This document shows positions 6,513 to 13,470 of a stretch of 14,047 nucleotides of DNA, piece after piece; position 1 is the first letter of the stretch; each line of letters opens with the position of its first letter. The position numbers were made by a program, and so were the translations under genes. The notes under the pieces are model-generated. The model saw only the letters and a program-made list of their open reading frames with translations. It did no database searches and was not told the origin of the DNA. Source of the stretch: UMGS1975 sp959600905 (GTDB taxonomy: Bacteria > Bacillota > Clostridia > Christensenellales > QAND01); NCBI GenBank assembly GCA_959600905.1, contig CAUGNO010000020.1:1-14047 (forward strand), in the 5' to 3' direction.

Positions 6513-6899
6513 ATGGTAAAGACGATCAAGCCGCAGGATTTGGCGGCAGCTGTAGAAAATGCACTGCGCAGCTACAATAAGGTGGTAGCGGAGGAAATAA
6601 AAAAAGAAGCCGTAGAGACTGCTGACCTATGCGTACAGGACATCCAGGCCAAAGCGCCCAGGCATACGGGAAAATACCGCCGCGGCTGGAAGGCAAAAAC
6701 GCTGTTTGAAAGCGAGGATGACATTCGCATCGCTGTTTACAACCAAACCGCGCCGCAGCTGACGCACCTATTGGAGTATGGGCACGCCAAGCAAAACGGC
6801 GGCCGGGTAGAGGGGAAGGCACATATTGCGCCTGCCGAGCAGAAGGCGGCAAAGCGCCTGGAAAGCAGAGCGAAAGTGGTGGTGAGGCAACGAGGATGA
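6513..6899 (+). CDS. HK97 gp10-like neck / tail joining protein
   Basis: This 128-residue protein belongs to the HK97 gp10 family, a neck or tail-joining component. The typical blocks are all present: an N-terminal helix (QDLAAAVENALRSYNKVV), APRHTGKYRRGWKAK (48-62), LLEYGHAKQNGGRV (86-99) and HIAPAEQKAAKRLE (104-117). The ATG follows the previous stop without a gap, with the run GGGGGTG just upstream as ribosome site. Its stop overlaps the next ATG as ATGA at 6896-6899, so the next gene is probably translated by coupling. Length and motifs are normal for the family. Confidence 0.9.
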   Translation: MVKTIKPQDLAAAVENALRSYNKVVAEEIKKEAVETADLCVQDIQAKAPRHTGKYRRGWKAKTLFESEDDIRIAVYNQTAPQLTHLLEYGHAKQNGGRVEGKAHIAPAEQKAAKRLESRAKVVVRQRG

Positions 6900-7207
6900 C
6901 GCTTGAATCTCTATACAAGACGCTGAAAAAAACAGGATATCCGACAGCCTACCGCTTTTTTGCAGAGCGACAGGAGCCGCCCTATCTTTGCTATCTTGTG
7001 GCCTATACCAACAACCAAGGGGCGGACAATGCAGTATGGCATAGGATCAACCATATACAAATTGAACTGTATACGAGGAAAAAAGACCCCGCAGCAGAGC
7101 AGAAGGTGGAAACCGTGCTGACAGAGGCCGGGCTTTTTTTCAATGCGGAAGAAACGTACATTGATACGGAAAAAATCCATCAACGAATCTATGAAATAGA
7201 GGTGTAA
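6896..7207 (+). CDS. Tail terminator / tail completion protein
   Basis: This 103-residue protein sits directly before the major tail protein gene, the usual place of the tail terminator (lambda gpU / SPP1 gp17-like), which caps the growing tail tube and binds it to the neck. It has an N-terminal helix (LESLYKTLKK), PTAYRFFAERQEPPYLCYL, a strand IQIELYTRKKDPAAEQKVETVL, and the end TEKIHQRIYEIEV; the pattern of an N-terminal helix, PxxYL strand and helix after YTRKKD is common to this group. Individual residues are poorly conserved in the family, so position carries much of the weight. It shares the ATGA overlap with the gp10-like gene. Confidence 0.78.
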   Translation: MTLESLYKTLKKTGYPTAYRFFAERQEPPYLCYLVAYTNNQGADNAVWHRINHIQIELYTRKKDPAAEQKVETVLTEAGLFFNAEETYIDTEKIHQRIYEIEV

Positions 7208-7209
7208 AT

Positions 7210-7779
7210 ATGGCGACAGCTGAAAAACTGTATTACGGCCTGGACAAGGCAGGCTTTGCCGTGCTGACCGACGAGGACGCCGGCACATATGAGGATATTG
7301 TGATGATGCCGGGGGCCGTGAGCTTAACGCTGGAACAGCAGGGCGAAGTAACCAAGGTATACGCAGACAACATCGTCTGGTACCAGACGGCAAGTAACAA
7401 TGGGTACGAAGGGGACCTGGAGATCATGACAGTCCCGGATGCGTTCTTGACAGACGTGCTGGGGCAAACGCTGGACGATACGGACAAGGTATTGATTGAA
7501 AAGGATACCGACCAAACCAAGCCGTTTGGCTTTGTGTTCCGGGTAAAAAACGACATCAACAACACCTGTCATGTGTTTTACAACTGCACGGCGACACGGC
7601 CCAGCGTGGGCGGCGCTACGCAGGAGGAGAGCTTTGAGGCGACGACGCAGACAATCACAATCTCGGCAGTATCTCTGCCTCAGCTGAATATGGTAAAGGC
7701 CAAGACAACGGCAGAGACCGAGGAAGCAAAGAAAACGGCCTGGTTCACGTCCATTTGGAAGCCGGGCGTAACTGCGTAA
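7210..7779 (+). CDS. Major tail protein (tail tube)
   Basis: This 189-residue protein should build the tail tube as stacked hexameric rings. It begins LYYGLDKAGFAVLTDEDAGTYED, goes on to MPGAVSLTLEQQGEVTKVYADN and NNGYEGDLEIMTVPDAFLTDVLG, then FGFVFRVKNDINNTCHVFYNCTATRPS and QTITISAV; these blocks are the standard plan of the phi13-type major tail proteins of Firmicutes. The ATG follows GAGG (7199-7202) with a 7-base gap, a good site for a protein needed in high amounts. Unlike the capsid gene, no Ig-like extension follows its stop: only 11 bases separate it from the next start. Confidence 0.92.
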   Translation: MATAEKLYYGLDKAGFAVLTDEDAGTYEDIVMMPGAVSLTLEQQGEVTKVYADNIVWYQTASNNGYEGDLEIMTVPDAFLTDVLGQTLDDTDKVLIEKDTDQTKPFGFVFRVKNDINNTCHVFYNCTATRPSVGGATQEESFEATTQTITISAVSLPQLNMVKAKTTAETEEAKKTAWFTSIWKPGVTA

Positions 7780-7790
7780 GAGGAGACGGG

Positions 7791-8111
7791 ATGGAAAGGA
7801 AAATCAAGATTGGCGATAAGGAGGTAACGCTGCGGGCTACCGCAGCGGTACCTTACCTATATAGAGAAGAATTTGGGCAGGATATGCTCTTGGATATGGC
7901 GGAGGCAAACAGCGGAAGCAATACGACGCTGTTTACACGCTTGGCATATGTCATGGCTAGGCATGCAGATAAATCCCAGACGCCGGAGAATATCATTGAC
8001 TGGTTGGATGAATTTGAGACCTTTGACATTTACCAGGCCGTACCAGCCATTATGGAGGTCTGGGGGCTGAACCAACAGACAACGGCAAAGAGCAAAAAAA
8101 AAGCAGACTGA
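7791..8111 (+). CDS. Tail assembly chaperone (gpG-like)
   Basis: This 106-residue protein is the short form of the tail assembly chaperone, which coats the tape measure protein and recruits tail tube subunits. It starts with strands KIKIGDKEVTLRATAAVPYLYREEFGQDML, followed by helices with LAYVMARHADKS and IIDWLDEFETFDIYQAVPAIMEVWGLN, the usual pattern of the Gram-positive gpG-like group. AGGAG at 7781-7785 lies 5 bases before the ATG at 7791; an in-frame ATG at 7755 inside the major tail protein gene is not used. The C-terminus runs into KSKKKAD, encoded by nine A residues, the frameshift site for the longer form. Confidence 0.9.
   Translation: MERKIKIGDKEVTLRATAAVPYLYREEFGQDMLLDMAEANSGSNTTLFTRLAYVMARHADKSQTPENIIDWLDEFETFDIYQAVPAIMEVWGLNQQTTAKSKKKAD
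8094..8102 (+). promoter_or_regulatory. Slippery A9 run, -1 frameshift in tail chaperone gene
   Basis: Nine A residues are read as AAA AAA AAA in the chaperone frame. A shift at A AAA AAA (8096-8102) puts ribosomes into the -1 frame, which then runs to a TAG at 8285-8287. Both tRNAs can re-pair perfectly. I see no clear stimulatory stem directly downstream. Confidence 0.85.
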
Positions 8112-8287
8112 CTACGCGTCCTTATACCACAGGGCTGTTTATGCTGCGATGCGTGCAGATTGGCTTGTCCGTTGGCGATTTGGAAAAGATGACGCTTGGC
8201 ATGGTGTACGACATGATGACGGAATACAACAACGACGATGTGCCATACCCTTACATTGCAACGCAGGAGGATATGGACAGGCTGTAG
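8102..8287 (+). CDS. Tail assembly chaperone -1 frameshift extension (gpGT-like)
   Basis: The -1 frame adds 61 residues to residue 104 of the chaperone, giving a fusion of 165. The added part has the classic T-type pattern: TTGLFMLRCVQIGLSVGDLEKM, then LGMVYDMMTEYNNDD and an end ATQEDMDRL. This matches the usual downstream frame in Firmicutes phages, where a domain starting with a hydrophobic helix is reached only by frameshift. It has an internal ATG at 8141, but a start there would cut the domain and has no good ribosome site. The frameshift form binds the tape measure protein, and the ratio of short to long form matters for tail assembly (lambda gpG/gpGT). The tape measure gene normally follows at once; here a cassette separates them. 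Confidence 0.88.
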   Translation, partial: SRLTTRPYTTGLFMLRCVQIGLSVGDLEKMTLGMVYDMMTEYNNDDVPYPYIATQEDMDRL

Positions 8288-8293
8288 AGCGGC

Positions 8294-8323
8294 TTGTCAA
8301 AGCAAGGCGTAGCCCCGTATAAT
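8294..8323 (+). promoter_or_regulatory. Near-consensus sigma-A promoter of moron cassette
   Basis: TTGTCA (8294-8299), an 18-base spacer and a perfect TATAAT (8318-8323) lie just after the chaperone stop. Transcription would start near 8330, giving a leader of only about 13 bases that still holds the ribosome site AGGGGG (8330-8335). A host-type promoter inside a late operon is unusual and suggests expression apart from the late genes. Confidence 0.7.
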
Positions 8324-8342
8324 ACGATTAGGGGGTTTGAAA

Positions 8343-8828
8343 ATGAAGCGAAGCGTTGCTAGGGATATGATACGTTCCAAGGTATTTTTCTCACTGTTTC
8401 CTTTTTTAGGCGGCTGCATCGTATTGTTTGTGGCCTATGTGATCCTGTTCGGCGGGGGTGATAAAGCGCCGGATAAGGCGCCGTCCGTCGCCGTGGAGGG
8501 CGGGGCGGCTTATATAGAGACCACAGAGGAACGGGAGCTGACGGATGCGGAGATTGACAGCATCAAGGCAAGCACGCTGGATTGGATCAAGGATACGGCG
8601 GATACCGACGCCCTTGATTTTGAAACAGCGGACTGGTCCGGCGACGTCCAGGCAGACGGAAGTATTTTGGTGGTGGTGCTGGATTTTGATACCTTTGCCG
8701 CCTGCGGTATTTCTCTGGTAGAGGTAGACGGGACGCTGACGCCTTATTATGCGTCACTGACGGAGCATGGGAAAGAAACAGAGACCATATACGACGATTG
8801 GGATTTGAAAAGACAAAGCGAGAAATAA
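8343..8828 (+). CDS. Membrane-anchored protein of unknown function (moron candidate)
   Basis: I do not recognise this 161-residue protein. It has a basic N-terminus (K2, R3, R7, R11, K13), a hydrophobic segment from about residue 14 to 36, then a Gly- and Pro-containing linker and an acidic, probably mixed alpha/beta domain facing outward (LTDAEIDSIKASTLDWIKDT; DGSILVVVLDFDTFAACGIS). LGGC at residues 22-25 resembles a lipobox, but the hydrophobic stretch continues past the Cys, so a plain membrane helix is more likely. The start is the ATG at 8343, 7 bases after AGGGGG; a TTG two codons earlier is possible. It sits between the chaperone and tape measure genes, a slot normally empty, with its own promoter and terminator. 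Superinfection exclusion or another lysogen trait is a guess from that plan, not from the sequence. Confidence 0.75.
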   Translation: MKRSVARDMIRSKVFFSLFPFLGGCIVLFVAYVILFGGGDKAPDKAPSVAVEGGAAYIETTEERELTDAEIDSIKASTLDWIKDTADTDALDFETADWSGDVQADGSILVVVLDFDTFAACGISLVEVDGTLTPYYASLTEHGKETETIYDDWDLKRQSEK

Positions 8829-8830
8829 CG

Positions 8831-8858
8831 AAGGGGCACCCGTACAGGGTGCTTTTTT
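8831..8858 (+). terminator. Rho-independent terminator after the moron gene
   Basis: GCACCC (8836-8841) pairs perfectly with GGGTGC (8847-8852) around the 5-base loop GTACA, followed by six T (8853-8858). Bases 8831-8835 can pair further with the T run by A-T and G-T pairs. It lies 2 bases after the gene's stop and 25 bases before the tape measure start, so it would also affect late transcription coming from upstream. Confidence 0.85.
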
Positions 8859-8883
8859 CTATACACAAAAGGCGGGTGAACGT

Positions 8884-11562
8884 ATGGCAGGAAGCATCAA
8901 GGGCATCACCGTGGAGATCGGCGGCGATACCACAGGGCTGTCCAAAGCGCTGGGCGGCATCAACAAAGAAATCAGCAGCACACAAAAGCAGTTAAAAGAG
9001 GTAGAAAGGCTATTAAAGCTCGACCCCAAGAATACAGAGCTGCTGGCACAAAAGCAGCGATTGCTGAGTGAAGCAATTACAGAAACGAGTACAAAGCTGG
9101 ATGCGCTCAAACAAGCGGAAGCAAAGGCACAGGAGCAATTCAAAAAGGGAGAATTGAGCCGGCAGGAATATGACAAATTAAGACGTGAAATCATTCAAAC
9201 AGAAAACAAACTACGATCGTTATCTTCACAATCGTCGACTGTAGAGAAAGAATTATCAGATATTGCATCTGAAGCAGAAAATACGGGAAGTAGTCTTTCG
9301 ATATTTGGTGAGAAAGCAAAGAATGCATTTAACAAAGTTGAAACAGCGTCTAATAATGTATCGGATAAGCTGGGCAAGGTAAGCAGCAAGCTGGCCCCTG
9401 TGACAGCGGGCGTACTGGGCTTAGGTACGGCGGCGCTCAGCACGGTAGACAGTACAGAGGAGCTGCGCTCTGATTTATCCAAACTAGACCAAAACGCAAA
9501 GGAACATAAGGTATCTGTGGACACGGCCCGGCAGGCATGGGAGGATTTCACCATTGCCAGCGACGAGACGGACAGCGCCGTGGAGGCCACCTCCAACCTC
9601 TTGCAGGCAGGCTTTACGGAAAGCAACCTGCAAAAGGCGGTAGAAAACCTGACGGGCGCGTATCTCAGGTTCCCGGACACGATGAAAATAGAAAGCTTGG
9701 CGGACAGCTTGCAGGAAACACTGGCCACCGGCGCGGCCACAGGGCAGTTTGCAGAGTTACTGGATAGGATGGGCATCGGCGCCGAGAAATTTTCCAAGGG
9801 GCTTGCCAAGTGCAAAACACAGGCGGACAAGCAAAACTATGCGCTGGAAACGCTGGCAAAGGCAGGCTTGGCGGATACCTACAACGGCTGGAAGGACACA
9901 AACAGCGAGCTGGTAGAAAGCAAAAAGGCCAACCTTGATTTGCAAAAATCCATGGCAAAGCTGGCGGAAACCGTACAGCCCATCCTAACGGATATTGTGG
10001 ACGCGGTTTCGGATATGGTGGACTGGTTCAATGAGCTGTCGCCGGAGGTGAAGGAAACGACGGTCAAGGTGCTGGCGTTTTCGGCGGCGCTGTCCCCCAT
10101 AGCCAAGATTGCTTCAAGCGTAACAAAGGGGATTTCTTCTGCGACAAAAGGCATTTCTAAGATGATAAAGCCAGCTATGGACGCGACGTCAAATACCGGG
10201 CTTTTGAGCAAAGCGATGTCGACATTGAGTGGGGTTCCCGGCATTGGGATGATTGGCACTATTGGCGGAATTACTGTGGCGCTTACAGGGCTCGTAGTCG
10301 GTCTGTTAAACGCGGAAAAGACAACAAACGAATATGTTCGAGCTGTACAGGAATCAGCGGAGAAATCCAGAGAGGCGATTGCTGCCGCGCAGGAGAGTGC
10401 GCAAAGCACTATCAATAATGCAAACGCACAAGCCGTGATCCTGCAAAAGGTATTGGATTTGAACAATGCTGAGGATCTAAATGCAGAGAAAAAAGAAACG
10501 CTGGCCGGCTTGGTGGATCAGCTGAATAGCAAGTACCCGGATTTGAATCTAAAAATCGGGGAAAATGGCAGACTGACAAAGGACAGTGCACAAAGTCTGG
10601 AGGATTATATCAAGAACCTAAAAGATATGGCCTTGGCGCAGGCAAGCTATGATTTGCTGACGGCAAAGGCAGAGGCACTGGTAAAGGCGGAACAGGAACT
10701 GAAGAAAGCAAAAGATGAACATGCAGCGGCACAGGCTGAAGAAAACAAAATCCGTGAACGTGCTCTTGAGCTGACGGGGAAAGACGTTGAAGAGCTGCAA
10801 AATCTGTATGAGAAGTATGGAAACCTAAACATGCTGTCGCCGGAAGTAAGAGACGAGGCCCTAAAGCTTACGCTAGCATTCGGGACACAGCTGCAGGCGG
10901 TCTCTGCAACGGGGGACGCGGTAGAAACGGCCCAAGATCAAGTCGATGAGTTTGGAACGGTGTTCAACTCAACAGCGGATAGTATAGGCGTGGATTCTTC
11001 AGAAATTTCGAAAGCATCGACAAGCGGGTTCGGCGCAGTGGGCACAGCGGCCAATGAAATGAAAACAGAGGTCGGCAAGGGGGCAGATGGAACAGAAACG
11101 GAAGTTTCCGATATGGCCACGAACATAAACGATACCTTAAATTCGATAGATGGAAATAAGGTGGGGACAAACCTTGCAACAGGAATGAGCAACGGTATCA
11201 AAAATAACTCGTGGAAGGTGAGCGACGAAGCTAAAAAGATGATGCAGGGCGTAGAGGATGCTATCAATGCCAATCCAAAGTTTAAGTCCCTGGCAAAAAG
11301 CGTAGGAATCCAGGGCTTTGCTGACGGCGGCACGCTGAGAAACGGGCTTGCCGTTGTGGGCGAAGAGGGGCCGGAATGGCTGAGTGTACAGAGCGGGCGG
11401 GCCGCTGTCATTCCGATGACGACAAGGCAAAGGCAGGCGGTGCAAAGCGGCGGCAATACGGTCCAGGTCGGCATCACCATCAACAACGGGCAGTTCACCG
11501 CAGCGGATGCAAAGCGTGTGGCCCGCATGGTGAACAAGGAGCTGGGGATGGTATACCGATGA
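8884..11562 (+). CDS. Tape measure protein
   Basis: This 892-residue protein runs the length of the tail and sets it. It begins with IKGITVEIGGDTTGLSKALGG, followed by a long charged coiled coil (about residues 30-130, with KQLKEVERLLKLDPKNTELL). Hydrophobic stretches lie near 172-188 (VTAGVLGLGTAALSTV) and 453-475 (GIGMIGTIGGITVALTGLVV), the latter a probable membrane-spanning part. A second helical region covers about 480-660. The C-terminus has the common FADGGTLRNGLAVVGEEGPEW (from about 811) and a VIPM block. The ribosome site before the ATG is weak (GGCGGGTG). Part of the gene (9181-9360) is far richer in A and T than its flanks, a sign of mosaic exchange. It ends in an ATGA overlap with the next gene. 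Confidence 0.95.
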   Translation: MAGSIKGITVEIGGDTTGLSKALGGINKEISSTQKQLKEVERLLKLDPKNTELLAQKQRLLSEAITETSTKLDALKQAEAKAQEQFKKGELSRQEYDKLRREIIQTENKLRSLSSQSSTVEKELSDIASEAENTGSSLSIFGEKAKNAFNKVETASNNVSDKLGKVSSKLAPVTAGVLGLGTAALSTVDSTEELRSDLSKLDQNAKEHKVSVDTARQAWEDFTIASDETDSAVEATSNLLQAGFTESNLQKAVENLTGAYLRFPDTMKIESLADSLQETLATGAATGQFAELLDRMGIGAEKFSKGLAKCKTQADKQNYALETLAKAGLADTYNGWKDTNSELVESKKANLDLQKSMAKLAETVQPILTDIVDAVSDMVDWFNELSPEVKETTVKVLAFSAALSPIAKIASSVTKGISSATKGISKMIKPAMDATSNTGLLSKAMSTLSGVPGIGMIGTIGGITVALTGLVVGLLNAEKTTNEYVRAVQESAEKSREAIAAAQESAQSTINNANAQAVILQKVLDLNNAEDLNAEKKETLAGLVDQLNSKYPDLNLKIGENGRLTKDSAQSLEDYIKNLKDMALAQASYDLLTAKAEALVKAEQELKKAKDEHAAAQAEENKIRERALELTGKDVEELQNLYEKYGNLNMLSPEVRDEALKLTLAFGTQLQAVSATGDAVETAQDQVDEFGTVFNSTADSIGVDSSEISKASTSGFGAVGTAANEMKTEVGKGADGTETEVSDMATNINDTLNSIDGNKVGTNLATGMSNGIKNNSWKVSDEAKKMMQGVEDAINANPKFKSLAKSVGIQGFADGGTLRNGLAVVGEEGPEWLSVQSGRAAVIPMTTRQRQAVQSGGNTVQVGITINNGQFTAADAKRVARMVNKELGMVYR

Positions 11563-12386
11563 GAAGATTTAAGCTGATGAACAGCCGCGGAGAAGCGTTC
11601 GACTTAATGCGCCGGGACGCTTTTTTTAGTACACCGGACGGCCTGGGCTTTGATGAAATCATAGAATCTGCCCAGATGGGCGACCAGTATATAGACACGT
11701 TCCGCTATGCGTCGCAAATGACCCTGTCGGGGGAAATGCGGTTTGCAGGGTATGGTCAGTACAGCGAGTTTATCCAGTTTCTAACGGACAACCTTGTTTT
11801 CCTGTATTGCCCATATGAGACGTGGTATGAAGCGGACTGCATCCTGCAAAGCATTGCAAAAGGGGAGATTGACCCGGCAAGCAACGAACTGATTTGTTCG
11901 GTGTCATTTACAAGAAAATCCTTATGGCACAGCGACAGAACGTTTATCAAATCCAATCCCAGCGTTGGAGACGGCAAGGTATATCCGTATACATACCCGT
12001 ACTCATACGCGGAGGCAACAGCCGGGGATATGTCGATCCAAAACATAGGAACGGTCCAGTCAAGCTGTGTCATCCATATCCTGGGGCCGGTATCCAACCC
12101 CAGGTGGGCGCTGATTAAAAACGGGGAGATCGTCGCGGACGGCGCGGTCACGGCAGAGATTGCAGAAGGAAGAAAAATCGTGATAGACAGCGACCCAGCC
12201 AAGCTGGAGATTGCAGAATATACTGTCAACAATACATATGTACGGGATTTGTACCAACACAGCAACTTTTCAACCGCGCGGTTTCTCATGATCCCGCCCG
12301 GAAATTCTATCCTCCGTGTCTTAAATGCGGGCGCGGCCGAGGTAAATGCCTATGTGGAGGTGCGCCAGAGTGCAAAAACTGTATAA
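11559..12386 (+). CDS. Distal tail protein (Dit, SPP1 gp19.1-like)
   Basis: This 275-residue protein is the hub ring joining the tail tube to the tip. It opens MRRFKLMNSRGEAFDL and continues DAFFSTPDGLGFDE, features of the N-terminal belt domain that makes the ring; the C-terminal half, with VIHILGPVSNPRWALIKNG and then YQHSNFSTARFLMIPPGNSI, is the galectin-like part. The start is the ATG at 11559 overlapping the tape measure stop (11559-11562); the open frame runs further upstream to 11376, but that part lies inside the tape measure gene and is not Dit-like. Its end overlaps the next gene by 17 bases. Order after the tape measure gene is as in SPP1 and many Firmicutes phages. Confidence 0.88.
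   Translation: MRRFKLMNSRGEAFDLMRRDAFFSTPDGLGFDEIIESAQMGDQYIDTFRYASQMTLSGEMRFAGYGQYSEFIQFLTDNLVFLYCPYETWYEADCILQSIAKGEIDPASNELICSVSFTRKSLWHSDRTFIKSNPSVGDGKVYPYTYPYSYAEATAGDMSIQNIGTVQSSCVIHILGPVSNPRWALIKNGEIVADGAVTAEIAEGRKIVIDSDPAKLEIAEYTVNNTYVRDLYQHSNFSTARFLMIPPGNSILRVLNAGAAEVNAYVEVRQSAKTV
12356..12360 (+). promoter_or_regulatory. Shine-Dalgarno deciding a GTG start at 12370
   Basis: GGAGG lies 9 bases before the GTG at 12370. It favours that start over the in-frame ATG at 12346, which would put this site inside the gene and add eight residues (MPMWRCAR) unlike the family N-terminus. Confidence 0.6.
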
Positions 12387-13470
12387 GATAGAAATCTTTG
12401 ACAATACGTTTAACCTTGTGGGGCATTCCGCAATCATAGAGCCTGATCTTGCCTACGATTATATTTCCATGTCCACCACCTCCATTGCATGCCTGGACGA
12501 AATGCCGAACATACGACAGTACCAGCTGGCACACATTACAGACAATGACGGAAAGATGGCGTTCCAGGGGGTTGTATACGGATTCACACAAGAAAAAAAT
12601 GCGCTGATGCGGGTGATTCTAAAGCCGCTCTTGTCGTTGACGGACAGGGATTTTCCGACAACAGGGTATATGACGGCTTACAGCACGGTGGAGGGGTGGA
12701 TCGAGCATTTCTTAAAAACGACGTATCAGGGGAACGATAACGTGCCCGCAAGCTATACAACAATAAAGATACAATCCACCACACAGACAGAGATCGACGC
12801 GGAGGCTTGCACCGCAGCAGGGCAAACGATGAATATGTATGACTTTGTTGTATCGGCGCTGCAATCGTATGGCGTTGTTGTCAGAGCGTGGTTTGATCCA
12901 CAATCCAAGGCCTTAAGCTTTGAGATAGGAGCGGACAGGGAACCGCCTGTAACGATAGAGGCAGACCTGGAAAATGTGATCAGCAAAACGTTCAACATGG
13001 ACGGGGACGGAGAACAATTCAACCTGGTACAGCTTATTTACCAGGATTCGGATGGCATACAGACCACGCGATGGTTTGCGCTCAACGCAGACGGAAGCAT
13101 TGTGGAGAGTACGCCGCCCAATTACAGCCTTGAGGGGATCGCGCCGCCGCTGATGATGACAAGCCGGGGAATCGGGAGCGGAACAGAAGCACCAACGGAG
13201 GGTGAGTGGCTGGAAAAAGCGCGAGAGGTTTTGAAGCCGGATGCAGACAGTCAACAAATAAGCCTTTCCGTTTCATGGAAAGACAAGATAGTGAGGTTAG
13301 GTATGGGTGACATCGGACGGCCGGCAAATATTTTGCATGATGGAGTGTCCTATGCGGCAGTTCTGACAGCGGTTGATACAGCAAGAGGGGTAAAAAATCT
13401 GACCTTTGGGTTTGCAAGAACAGACCTGACCACCTTATTAAAATTGCAAAGAAGGGGAACAACATGGTAA
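12370..13470 (+). CDS. Baseplate hub-type tail protein (ReqiPepy6 Gp37-like)
   Basis: From the GTG at 12370 this is a 366-residue protein beginning MQKLYKIEIFDNTFNLVGHS. It follows with strands around DYISMSTTSIACL and AHITDNDGKMAFQGVVYGFT, the motif LKPLLSLTDRDFPTT, a middle part with a WIEHFLKTTYQGND helix, and a C-terminal part LSVSWKDKIVRLGMGDIGR. This plan fits the siphovirus ReqiPepy6 Gp37-like tail proteins, which take the place of the N-terminal hub part of Tal, the tail tip protein. I see no peptidase or lysin domain attached, and the length is the usual one for the short form. It lies between Dit and the fibre gene and overlaps both (17 and 7 bases). Confidence 0.78.
   Translation: MQKLYKIEIFDNTFNLVGHSAIIEPDLAYDYISMSTTSIACLDEMPNIRQYQLAHITDNDGKMAFQGVVYGFTQEKNALMRVILKPLLSLTDRDFPTTGYMTAYSTVEGWIEHFLKTTYQGNDNVPASYTTIKIQSTTQTEIDAEACTAAGQTMNMYDFVVSALQSYGVVVRAWFDPQSKALSFEIGADREPPVTIEADLENVISKTFNMDGDGEQFNLVQLIYQDSDGIQTTRWFALNADGSIVESTPPNYSLEGIAPPLMMTSRGIGSGTEAPTEGEWLEKAREVLKPDADSQQISLSVSWKDKIVRLGMGDIGRPANILHDGVSYAAVLTAVDTARGVKNLTFGFARTDLTTLLKLQRRGTTW

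Noticed and set aside
7780..7790. A second Ig-like frameshift extension after the major tail protein
   Set aside because: Only 11 bases separate its stop from the next start, and they form that gene's ribosome site.
9195..9830. Minus-strand open frame of 211 codons in the tape measure gene
   Set aside because: It is rich in Ser, Leu and Val as expected from the antisense of helix-coding sequence; no domain or ribosome site.
11756..12289. Minus-strand open frame of 177 codons in the distal tail protein gene
   Set aside because: It is antisense to a convincing Dit gene and its protein shows no family pattern.
12346..12369. Earlier ATG start for the hub-type tail protein
   Set aside because: It would add MPMWRCAR, unlike the family, and lie further inside Dit; GGAGG at 12356-12360 points to the GTG at 12370.
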